DNA of 64,000 bases from Palaemon carinicauda. Lineage: Eukaryota > Arthropoda > Malacostraca > Decapoda > Palaemonidae. The position numbers were made by a program, and so were the translations under genes. This document shows positions 33,659-43,674 of the stretch, piece after piece (positions within the stretch are counted from its first letter, which is position 1; each line of letters opens with the position of its first letter). Location of the stretch: contig NC_090725.1 of the NCBI RefSeq assembly GCF_036898095.1, positions 205,169,763-205,233,762 on the forward strand, read 5' to 3'. The notes below the pieces were generated by a model. The model was not told the origin of the DNA and did not search any database. It was given only the letters and a program-made list of their open reading frames with translations.

Positions 33659-34990
33659 CTAGTCGACCGGTTTTATAACACTACCCGCCACCACCACAAA
33701 ATGTTTTATTTCATGTACTTGCTTCGCATAGTGTTTATAGAAGACCTTGAAGACCTTGGATGATCTCCATCCAGTGTATGAGCGGAGTCTTTCAAAGTCC
33801 ATATGTTGAAAGAAGTTCAACAAAGAAGCAACTTTCCTCGGATTGTGACCTGCAGGTGTACTGTCAGTATCCGCTCTGCGAATAAAGTAGGTGAGGTTCA
33901 CTCTCAGTTTTCTTAGGGATAGGTTTGATTTTGAGGTTTCGCCTCTGAAGAGCTGTCCTCCCTTGAAGTCTGAAATTCTTCGAAGATAGACCTTAACACT
34001 CTACTGGGCACAGAGAGGTATCTTCCTTCAGTGGGCAGATTCTCCAAGGGCCCTACCTCTTAGTGGGTGGCTCATTCTTGGCAAGAAAGGCAGGATCAGG
34101 AAAGAGGTTCACTTCTCCTGAATCTAGGAACTGAATATGGCCTTCGTTTCTAGATAAGGCCACTATTTCACTAACTCTAGCCCCTGAGGCTATTGCAAAC
34201 AGAAAAATGACTTTCTGCGTTAGATCCTTTAGAGTACAATTCTCATTGTTTAGGTTCAAAGTATAGTGCAAGACTTTGTCCAAGGACCACATGATGGGCT
34301 TTGGAGGGGTTTCTGGCTTGAGTCTAGCGCATGCTTTTGGGATCTTATCAAAGATTTCACTAGAGAGGTCCACTCCAAAGGCGGACAGAAGTGGTCTAGT
34401 CAGGGCCTACTGACACGAGGTAATCATAGTAGAAGCCAGACCTTGTTCATGTAGGTATATGAAGAATGCGAGACAGAAATATATCGATATTTCTGTCGGC
34501 TTCCTTGTTTTCACAAACGAAACCCATTTCTTTCATGACGATTCATATTGTCTCCTAGTCGAACTTGACTTATACTCTTCGATGAAGTTAACTTTATCCT
34601 TCGAGATTCCAAACTTTCTGTTCGCCACTAGGGCGAGAAAATCATGAGATATAGGTTGTTGGTTCTTGAGGATGAAGCGTAGACATTCGACTTTTGGACC
34701 AGTTTAGATAATACTGGATCTGGCTAAGGAAACAGCTTCAGTTTCAGCTCTAGAACTAGAGAGAACCAATTGCTTTTGGGCCACTTGGGGGCCACTACTG
34801 CAGTTGTCCATCTGAAGGATCTTAGCTTGTCAAGAACTCTAGCAGGAGAGTAGTTGGTGGAAACAGGTAAATGCAATTCCACCAGTTCCAGTCGAGGGAC
34901 ATGGTGTCCATCGCCTCTGCTTGAGGGTCCATATAAGGGGTATGTAACGAGGTAGTATCTTGTTGTCGCTCGTTGCGAAGAGGTCGGTCT
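33659..34990 (-). pseudogene. D5 tyrosine recombinase plus linker
   Basis: Distal frame 33,659-33,901 has HNPR (H-x-x-R) and the VFYKHYAKQ motif with the catalytic Tyr, plus a short in-frame duplication (SSKVFKVFYKHY). The frame 34,053-34,373 has PKPIMWSLDKVLH and Arg I in GARVSEI. Frameshifts near 33,905, 34,050 and 34,380 break continuity. The upstream linker with PTSHDF and NLLL-type residues extends to about 34,990. All four key recombinase residues are visible, but in different frames. Confidence 0.87.
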
Positions 34991-35042
34991 GCAGTTCCGG
35001 GACTTTTTCCGAGGTGAATGAGAATGAGTCTACGTCTAGGGA

Positions 35043-36503
35043 TCATTCTGTCTCTATGGGCTTTCGCCTGTATAGAGCGTCTGCCGTCACATTGCTGTAC
35101 ACTTGTAGGTGAACTGCTGATAGGGGCCATCCCTTCTTCCTTGCCAGGTAGAAGGTGACTAATATCACATGGTTGATATGAGGCGATCTCGAGCCTTGTC
35201 GATTTAGACATTTTACTATCCCTTCGTTGTCCAGGACCAATCTGATGTGGATTGCTCTGCGAGGGGATAGTTTCTTCAACGTCAGGAAAACTGCCAGAGC
35301 TTCCAAAACATTGTTATGAAAGGTTTTGAACTGGTGCAACCAATTCCCTTGAACTTTTTTGTCGTGAGAATGGCCTCCCCATCCTTCTGATGAGGCGTCC
35401 GTGTGTATCACCACTGATGGTTGTGATGGTTGCAGGGGAATTGTCCATGTTAGGCTCATGGCTGTTGACCATGGCCTTAACTGCGAGCGCAACAGAGTCT
35501 GGGTCAACCTTAGTAGATCTCTTCAAGCGTTTGATGCATATCTTCTCCAAACTCCTGACACATCTTTTAGATGTGCTTTTAGCACCGGGTCTGTCACTGC
35601 TGAGAACAGGAGATAGCGCTATATTCTTTCCTGTTGGCGTCTTGAAATCCTCTTGTGACGGATTAGTCTCTTGACGGATCCCTCTATCTCTCTCCTCTTC
35701 TTGGATGGAATGGAGAGGTGGTATGACTTCAAGTCCCATTGGATTCCTAGCCATTGGAACTTCTGAGCTGGAGTAAGGCGAGACTTCATGCGATTGATCT
35801 TGAAGTCCAGGTGTTCCAGAAACTGGATCACCTTGTTGGCTGCCTTCAGACAAGTAGTCTTGGATGCTGCCCATACCAGCCAATCGTCTAGATATCCTAC
35901 TACTTGAACTCCTTCAGAGTGTAGCTCCTGAACGATCGTGTCTGCCGACTTCATACATATCCTTGGGGCTGTGTTCAGTCCGAAGGACATTGCTCTGAAG
36001 ACACACTTCTTCTCTAGCTTGAATCCTAGGTAGGAGGAGAAAGGGCGACTTATTGGAAGATACCAGTAAGCATTTGCTGGGTTTATTGAGACTGTGTACG
36101 CCCCTTTTGGTAGAAGGGTCCTTATGTGTTGCAAAGTAAGCATCCGGAACTTGTTGTTCTCGATGAACTTGTTGAGTGGAGACAAGTCTAGAATGACTCT
36201 GAGTTTTTCTGAGTCTTTCTTGGGAACACAAAACAGCCTTCCTTGGAATTTGATAGACTGCGCTTTCATTATTACCTTCTTGTTCAAGAGTTCTGAGGTA
36301 TATTCTTCTAACAAAGGGGTGGAGTGTTGGAAGAATTCTGGAAAACGGGGTGGAGTTCTGTTCCCTTTCCACCCGAGTCCATTTGTTATTAGGCTGTGGG
36401 CCCAGGGATCGAAGGTCCAGCGATCCCGAAAGTGATACAGTCTGCCTCCTACCTGGAGCCCCTCTTTGCATGGGGATTGCTGCGGATTTGTTTCCGTGAC
36501 CAC
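35043..36503 (-). pseudogene. D5 RT-RNase H with motif A aspartates lost
   Basis: The longest RT frame of the window (294 codons, 35,619-36,503), from the gag/pol linker through FCVPKKDSEKLRV, YLDDWLVW (motif C intact) and LDFKINRMKS to RLIRHKRISRRQQE. Motif A reads INPANAYWYL where D1 and D2 have IDLADAYWHL, so the catalytic Asp and the second Asp are both Asn. RNase H follows after a frameshift: IHTDASSEGWGGHSHDKK (about 35,405), NVLEALAVFLTL, and the ADALYR variant of ADALSR (about 35,070). Polymerase activity is not expected. Confidence 0.9.
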
Positions 36504-36509
36504 GTCCTC

Positions 36510-37502
36510 TTCAGCTACCAGTTGTTAAGGGACCATCTGGAAAGTGGACTGAGGCATCATGGTCATAGTCACGGCATGCAGTTGTGCAGGTCTGCGTGGT
36601 CTCCTTGCCTCTTTATTCTTGGGCTGAGGTCCTCCGTCCGAGGAAGATTTCCTCTTTGAGCTCTTGCCCCACTTTTAGAGAAGGTTCCTTTTCTCCGTGC
36701 CTGTTCTGGCTATGATCTCTTGGACCAGTTCCTGTGGGAAAAGGTCTTTACTCCAGATGCTCGAGGTAATCAGCTTCCATGGTCTTATGGTCGCTGAGGC
36801 CAAAACAAACTCTCTGCTGGCTCTCTACGCTCTGAGGAAAGCATATAAGTCTTTCACAAGGGTACCCATGTGGGACTTAGCCAGGAAACTGAACATTTCT
36901 GGTGCAACTGGTTGTGGAGTTGGGGTTGAAGAAGTTGATGGCATAGGTTGGTATGCCGTCACGGCGAACTGAGGGTCTTCGGTTGCCGTTGAAACGGATC
37001 CTTCACCCTCCGCTTGTGGATGTTCCACCTCTTCTTCAGAGCCTCCTTGCAGTAGGTCCTTCTCAGTGTCAATGGACACTTCTGATGTCCTTTCTTGGAG
37101 GATGTCCATGCCTTCCAGTGCCTTATCTATGTCTGCGTCGATCTTCAGTTGTATGAGGGGAGACTGGACCTGTTCCTGGGGCACCACCGCATTTGGTAAA
37201 GCCTTGGTGAACAGTAGGCAACTTAGGGAGTCGTTGGGAAGCATGGTCCCTGAGAGTTCTTCTGGAACCTTCTTACCCATTTGCGAAGGGTCTCCCTTGC
37301 TGTATCCCTAGTCTCTATGTTGACTGAGGGAGCTTCTCCGAAGCCGTTGGCCAGCAGGGTCGAACAGGTGGGGCAACCCTTCGGGTCCCAATACTTGAGG
37401 ACTCCCGACACGATGCAGCAGGGGCCATGAGACCTGCACTTCGTGTGGCCACAAAAGTCTTTGCCTTTGTGGTTGCAGGATAAGGCTGCATACTTCTCTA
37501 TT
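36510..37502 (-). pseudogene. D5 gag, internally deleted
   Basis: The N-terminal Cys/His region (SCNHKGKDFCGH, YWDPKGCPTC) lies at 37,490-37,370, with ATA in place of the start ATG. The frame 36,825-37,280 runs through PQEQVQSPLIQLK and TPTPQPVA and then jumps to PEMFSFLAKSHMGT at about 36,908, deleting roughly 270 codons present in D2 and D3. The remaining C-terminal part to about 36,510 is frameshifted and its Gly/Arg-rich tail is truncated. Confidence 0.84.
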
Positions 37503-37510
37503 GGCTCCTC

Positions 37511-37512
37511 CT
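37511..37512 (-). promoter_or_regulatory. Splice-acceptor-like site before D5 gag
   Basis: Minus-strand GCCCTTTTTCCTTTACAG followed by GAGGAGCCA, at the start of gag homology. Confidence 0.5.
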
Positions 37513-37747
37513 GTAAAGGAAAAAGGGCTCAATGAGTATTTAATTTCTTATATCAGTGATATAAAAGCATACAATTTTTATTAACAATAGTAATTAATAT
37601 TGTTTATGGTAGCTTACGATAGTAAGCTTGAAAGGAAGTAGAAAAGACACATATCTCTGTTTCTTCTCCCAGGCCATTGCTGAGACCTCCGGTAGTAATA
37701 ATATTTGGTTTCTCTGATAGGGCAAATACAAGGTAGGAAAAAATCTA

Positions 37748-38076
37748 GGGTTGTTGTGGCCTGATTGGTAACGTCTGTGCCTGGTGTTTGCCAGTCTGGG
37801 GTTCGAGTCCCGCTCAGTCTCGTTAGTGTCATTAGTGTCTGCAACCTAACCATCCTTATGAGCTAAGGTTGTGGGGTTTGGGGGAGCCTATAGGTCTATC
37901 TGTTGAGTCATCAGCAGCCATTTGCCTGGCCCTCCCTGGTCCTAGCTTGGATGGAGAGGGGTCTTGGGTGCTGATCATATAAAATATGGTCAGTCTCTAG
38001 GGCATTGTCCTGCTTGCTAGGGCAATGTCACTGTCCCTTGCCTCTGCCATTCATGAGCGACCTTTAAACCTTTAAA
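37748..38076 (+). mobile_element. tRNA-derived SINE inside D5
   Basis: The head has a pol III A-box-like TGGCCTGATTGG and a perfect B box GGTTCGAGTCC, as in tRNA-derived SINEs. The body is about 330 bp, ending in the repeated tail CTTTAAACCTTTAAA. It is flanked by CTAG on both sides (37,744-37,747 and 38,077-38,080), matching a target-site duplication; D3 has an uninterrupted CTAG there. Transcription would run on the plus strand, opposite to D5. Confidence 0.88.
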
Positions 38077-38798
38077 CTAGAGTTAGAGTTAGTAAGTGTC
38101 TATACTAACATTATCTACCTGTAGTATATATTAACACTGATCGGGGATTTTTTAGGGTCCTGATGATTGAGAAAACCATCTGGGTGTTGAAGGAGTACTA
38201 AGCCTCAACACAATATCGTGGTCCCAACAATTGACTGCGACAGAAAACAGAGTATGTTAGAAAACTTGTGTACTACTGTATAGTTGTATATTGTAGTTTA
38301 GCCGGCGGCGCTGCCGGGGTTAGGTTAGTACCTGGTGACACTAACTAATAGAGTGAGAAAAAGCATTGAGAAAGGAGAGTTTCCTATTATTATGGTTAAC
38401 ATAACAATTGGAAGTGTAGGAGGATTATCAGACTGCCTACTGTCTCCTTGCCAGAATGAAAGTTCCAATAGAAGGGGTAAGAATCTGTCTGATTCTGGCT
38501 TCCACCCATCCACAAAAGGTCTGCCCCCGCCGGCAATAAGTGTGGATGGCAGTCCAAGAGAGGGCTGAGGACTTCCCAAAGTATGTTAGGTTTCCCACCG
38601 TCAGCCCTCAGGAGCCGTCTCAATCTTCCCCCCAATAATATACACTTCCTGTGAAGGAAGGAACTAAGGAGGAAGGTGGCTGAGATGGCTGAACTAACTG
38701 CTACCAGTAGGGTACCAGCCGGTAACGCAGTCAACCTAGCAAGCCGGGATGACTGTTAAAATACCGGTGAAAGAGTGTTGTGATGGCTATGACGTCAC

Positions 38799-39276
38799 TG
38801 TTATGTATTATTGTAATAATGTACTATACGATTTCAAGTGTTGCAGGTATTGCGCAATATTGCATCATATTGCATGAATAAAACACGTTATGCTTTGTAC
38901 ATAAGTGTAATGATTTATTTTGGTATTAGGATTCAAACATTTGTTGATTACCTCAAAGATAGGATGTAATTCTTTATAGTTTTGTACTGGAGTAGGATTT
39001 AAGTCTTTTCAGAGCGATGCTCTTTTGTTTAGCAATGTTTTGGTTTTGTCAGATTGTGTATGACGCTCCACACACACTTAGGAGTCAGCTGTCATAGAGC
39101 AATGTAGTCATAAGTTTTATTAAACTTGTATTTTAAGAATACCAACGTATCATTAAATCCTACCAAGAAAAATTAGCGACCAAAGATGGGATCAGCTGAG
39201 AAATAATTACTAACAATTCTTCATCTATGTTCCAGGTAATTATTATGGTTAATAGAAACACCCTATCAACCCATTA
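38799..39276. mobile_element. LTR-like insertion (478 bp) in D5 5' region
   Basis: The D5 5' region is interrupted at GTCAC, which is present on both sides (38,794-38,798 and 39,277-39,281). D6 has a single GTCAC here on the opposite strand orientation. The insert starts TGTTATG and contains AATAAAAC near 38,878. It ends CCCATTA rather than the canonical CA, so a solo LTR is a guess. Its right-hand 230 bp forms part of the palindrome. Confidence 0.6.
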
Positions 39277-39716
39277 GTCACTAAAGGACAAAAGGGTGAA
39301 GGGTAAAGGGTCTTATAGTTCCTAAGAGATGAGAGGTAGCGGCAGGTATGCCACCAACCTTCAACAGTGAAAGTAGGACAGAGCGTCCTACTTTCACTGT
39401 TGAAGGTAGGTGGCATACCTGCCGCTACCTCTCATCTCTTAGGAACTATAAGACCCTTTACCCTTCACCCTTCTGTCCTTTAGTGACTAATGTGTTGATA
39501 GGGTGTTTCTATTAACCATAATAATTACCTGGAACATAGATGAAGAATTGTTAGTAATTATTTCTCAGCTGATCCCATCTTTGGTCGCTATTTTTTCCTG
39601 GTAGGATTTAATGATACGTTGGTATTCTTAAAATACAAGTTTAATAAAACTTATGACTACATTGCTCTATGACAGCTGACTCCTAAGTGTGTGTGGAGCG
39701 TCATACACAATCTGAC
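39048..39716. repeat. Near-perfect 669-bp palindrome
   Basis: Two arms of about 332 bp face each other around a 5-bp spacer (GTAGGAC AGAGC GTCCTAC, 39,373-39,391). The left arm is the end of the LTR-like insert plus about 100 bp of D5 5' region; the right arm is its inverted copy. The outer edges are GTCAGATTGTGTATG and CATACACAATCTGAC. Only a few mismatches are seen (for example AACCCATTAG against AACACATTAG). Confidence 0.93.
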
Positions 39717-40501
39717 CTTGCTGACGATGTCGTCGGCGGCAGAGGAAACATGATTCCTTTGCTGGCGACATCGACGGCGGCAAGACAAGGGCACCCTGAG
39801 TTAGTCACTATCTAAATCAATGCCGGAGGTGGCAAGAACTCTGTTCTACTCGACGGCGATGAAGAAAGACATTGGTTGCCGCCTGTAGCGGCGGCTGTAC
39901 TCAGGGAGGGAGGAAGAGTTTAGCCTCTTTTCTCTGAGAGAGAATGTATATCGTAACTTATCTATAGATTCTAGCGAATGTAAATTCTCATCCAAATCAA
40001 TAAGCAACGATAGGGAAAGGCTAAACGTGGGGGATTACTTTACTAATGTATATATAAGCGAGAGTAGTCTCGCTCTGATAAGATCCCCGGCCATGGTAGT
40101 TGGTACCCCCGGGGCTCCCGCTGCATGCTATCAGTAAAGTCAAATAATAGAAAGAGGAATAAAATTCATGTATGCAAAATCACCACTTGTATAATTTGCC
40201 TAAATAGCTAACATTATAGCTTAATACTGGGAAATGTCACCCTACTGACTAAATAAAATGCAATAGTAACGGGTGACTGCAGTCATAAAATGGCTGCCTC
40301 CGGTTCTGGGCAATGCTCACCCAAACACACTTAAATTATAGAAATTTAACTGTGAAATGGAGACTAAAATTATACACAGGAAAGAATTAATACTCAACTT
40401 TCCAAAGAATGAAAATGCTGGAGATTGCATGATGAATATTCCAATAACTTGTAAAAAAACACCGGGTTAACACGGGAGCACAACTTGCTTAGAGAGCTAC
40501 T

Positions 40502-40843
40502 AGAAAAGGAATGACGTCGTAGTAGTAATGAGGAAGGAGGTCTGCCGGGTACCTAGATTGGCACCCCCTTCTTTCGTCACTCTTCCCCCTTACATCAAAG
40601 AGTTAAATCTATTCGGGGTGAAGATTGTTATGTGTCATATCTAAAAATACGTCCCCTGATATTATGCGATATCCTTAATTGGATACTCACGCCAGGAGTT
40701 AGAATCCTGGAGACCTTCGGTTCATTTCTCTGGGAGTATCACTGTAGCAAATATCCCTTAGAAGGCTACCTAAAGGAACCCTTCCACGAGGACAACATGG
40801 CACTCTCACCCAAAAATAGATTTTTCGCTTTGCTCAAAATCCG
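40502..40843 (-). repeat. D5 left ITR with right-type tip
   Basis: Plus-strand reading GGAATGACGTCGTAGTAG, GGTCTGCCGGGTACC, GCCAGGAGTTAGAATCC, then CACTCTCACCCAAAAATAG and TTTTTCGCTTTGCTC. The last part is the outer extension normally confined to right ends. Confidence 0.83.
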
Positions 40844-40847
40844 TTTA

Positions 40848-41722
40848 TTGGATACTCGCGCCAGGAGTTGGAATCCTGGAGACCTTTGGTTTAATTCTCT
40901 GGGAGTATCACTGTAGCAAATATCCCTTAGAAGGCTACCTATAGGAACCCTACCATCAGCGCGACATGGCCCTCTCGCCCAAAAATAGATTTTCCACTTT
41001 GATCAAAATCCATTTTTATATCATTTTAGCTTTCGAGACTAGCACAGTGTCGGGGTCTCCGGGCCACGTGTCCAACTCTATCTCAGTTATTAACTATTGC
41101 AGAAGACCACATGTCTAAGCAACCATATTTTCAATTTTTTATATCTTTTTATCAGATTACATTTTGTTTGATACTTTTAATTTTTTTTCATATATCCTTT
41201 TCTCTTAATGTAAATTTGTGTAATAAATCAAGATTAGGTTAATTAAACCTCGTCGTATTTTTTCCCCTTCATTTATTTCATTATGCCTATTATGAATATT
41301 TGATCTTGGGACAGTATACCCGATATTTTGAAAGGAGTAAGTAACTTAAAATAAGTGTGTTAGCGAGTGACTTAGTATTGAATCTATCTGCTTCGAAGGT
41401 AAAAATCTATATATTTAACTTTTACTTTACATCACTGCTCCCATTTTTTGCCATTGTCTCAATAATTACTTAACGTAAGATTCATGTCCAGCATCTCACT
41501 GGGGTCCCTGGGACGGAGCAGAAACAGAGCCTAAGATTGTATATGACCTTAGACCTGACAAAGCTAGAGTAGGCGATCGAATTACTTTTTTGGGCTCAGG
41601 TCATGTCGTGCTGATGGAAGGGTTCCTATAGGTAGCCTTCTAAGGGATATTTGCTACAGTGATACTCCTAGAGAATTAAACCAAAGGTCTCCAGGATTCC
41701 AACTCCTGGTGCGAGTATCCAG
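40848..41722. repeat. 875-bp direct repeat flanking D5, copy 2
   Basis: Matches 31,555-32,430: partial ITR, right tip (to about 41,011), 575-bp spacer (41,012-41,585), and left tip with the start of the D6 left ITR. Confidence 0.85.
41012..41585 (+). other. Spacer between DIRS tips, copy 2
   Basis: Same sequence as 31,719-32,293 with substitutions and small indels. It ends GCGATCGAATTAC directly before the left tip of D6. Confidence 0.7.
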
Positions 41723-41898
41723 TTAAAGGTATCGCATAATATCAGAGACATATTCTAGGTACAACACATGGCAATCTTCACTACGTATAGATTTAACGCT
41801 TCGATTGTAAGGGGGAAGAGTGGCAAAAGAAAGGGGTGCCGATCTAGGTACCCGGTGGATCTCCTTCCCTATTACTACCGTGACGCCATTCCTATTTT
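41586..41898 (+). repeat. D6 left ITR
   Basis: Inverted copy of the right ITR at about 49,912-50,220: CATGTCGTGCTGATGG, GATACTCCTAGAG, GGTACCCGGTGGATC, GACGCCATTCCTA. It lacks the roughly 26-bp outer extension of the right end. Confidence 0.86.
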
Positions 41899-43674
41899 AG
41901 TAGCCTTGCTAAGAGAATGTGTGTTCTCCCTTAGCCCGGTGTTTTCTCAAGTTTTGCATTTATCTCATCATGCAACTATCTACACCTTCGTCATTATGAA
42001 AGTTGAGTATTAATTCTTTCCTTGGTGTAATATTGGTCTCACCTTTCACGGTTAAATTCATTAATTTAAGTGTGTTTTGGTGAGCATTGCTGTCACCGGA
42101 GGCAGTCATTTTACGACTGCTGTCGCTGTACGCTAATATGTTAGCTATTTAGGCAATTTGAATAAGATGTGATATGGCATGCATGAAACTCAACTCTTAC
42201 TTTCATGTGACTTTAACGAACGTATTCGGGCCAGAACCTCGGTGGTACTCGATCGCCTTTGCCGGAGTTCCTGCTGGAGCAGATTATCTTTGCTCATTTA
42301 TACGTTAGTAAAGTCTTTTCCCTTGTTTAGCCTTAATCTTTATCGTTTCTTCTCGATTCTGATGAGATGTTATATTCTCTCGAATCTATGGAATTCCAGA
42401 TAAGTTACGATAATTATTCTCTCTCTGAGAGAAGAGGCTAAACCCTTCCTCCCTCCCCGAGTGATGCCACCGACATAGGCAGCAGGCACTGTCTCTCTTC
42501 ATTGCCGCCGAGTAGAACGATGTTCTTACTGCCTCCGTCTTTGATTCAGATAGCAACATACTCAGGATGCCCTTGTCTTGCCGACGACAATGTCGTCAGC
42601 ACAGAAAGCCATGCTTCCCCAGCTCATTGTTTTGAGGAAGGCGGCATACCTGCCACCACCTCTGATAACAATGAACTGTAAGACCCTCAACCCCTTCCCT
42701 CCCCCCTCTGTCCTTTAGTGACGACATGCCGTCACAAGATTCTTTCACTGGCATTCTGACAATCACCCCGGCTTGCTAGGATGATTGTGTTACCGGCTGG
42801 TATAATGCTGACGGCAGTTAGTTTCGGCGTCTCTGCCACCTCCCCCCTGACTCCCTTCCTTCACAGGAAGTTGATGAAATTGGGGGAAGATTGAGACGGC
42901 TTCTGACGGTTTCCAGTGGAAAACCTAACATACTTTGGAAAGTCCTCAGCTCTCTCTTGAACTGCCATCCACAGTCCTTGCGACCGACTTCATTCCTGGC
43001 GACAGGCCTTTTGTGGATCGATGGGAGCCAGAATCTGATAGATTCTTTCCCCTTTCAATGGAACTTTCATTCTGGTAGGGAGACAGTAGGCGGACTTATA
43101 GTCCCCCTAACTTCCAGCTGTTATGTTCATTCATAATAGGAAATTCTCCTTCCTTAATCTTTCTCTCTCTCTTTCGGTTAGCACCGTGAGGTAGTAACCC
43201 AATACCGGCAGTGACTGCTGGCAAACTACTGTATATAACTATACAGTAGTACATATGTTTTGTAACATACTCTGTGTTTCCTATCGCAGACAATTGTTGA
43301 GACCATGATATTCTGTTGAGGCTGAGTACTCCCTCAATACCAGATGGTTTTCCTTGATCATCAGGGACTGACAATACCCGAACGGTATTAATACAGTACT
43401 ACAGGTGGATAGTGTTAGTATAAATTACTTACTAACTGTAACTCTAGTTTCTAGAGTTTATCTACCTTGTATCCTCCCTTTAAGGGAAACTTAATATTAA
43501 TACTGACGTAGGTCTCAGCAATAGCCTGGGAGAGGAAATTCAAATATGCGTCTTTTCAATTTTCTTTCAAGCATACTATCCTAAGCTACCATTTGCAACA
43601 GTGATTACTATTGTTACTATATATTGCATGCTTTATATATCACATGATACTCATGGAAAATTTCTCCTTTACAG
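41899..43674 (+). other. D6 5' region with splice-acceptor-like end
   Basis: Inverse of the D3/D4/D5 5' regions and collinear with 1-632 of D1 (for example TTTGTAACATACTCTGTG near 43,258). It ends in TTTCTCCTTTACAG (AG at 43,673-43,674) immediately before gag homology. Short ORFs here are not conserved between copies. Confidence 0.65.

Larger units (their letters stand above)
37513..40500 (-). other. D5 5' region with secondary insertions
   Basis: DIRS 5' region enlarged to about 3 kb by a tRNA-derived SINE (37,748-38,076), a 478-bp LTR-like insertion (38,799-39,276) and the right arm of a 669-bp palindrome. Between them the blocks found in D3 and D4 can be followed in order. No gene is visible. 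Confidence 0.7.
32435..40843 (-). mobile_element. DIRS-type retrotransposon D5
   Basis: Minus-oriented, about 8.4 kb: right tip and ITR (32,435-32,837), ICR, 3' region, YR, RNase H, RT, internally deleted gag, enlarged 5' region carrying a SINE and an LTR-like insertion, and left ITR. Unlike other copies, its left end also bears the right-type extension (TAGATTTTTCGCTTTGC ... AATCCG, 40,818-40,843). The flanks are mirror images: ...GTATCCAATAAA at the left and TTTATTGGATAC... at the right. Confidence 0.88.
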
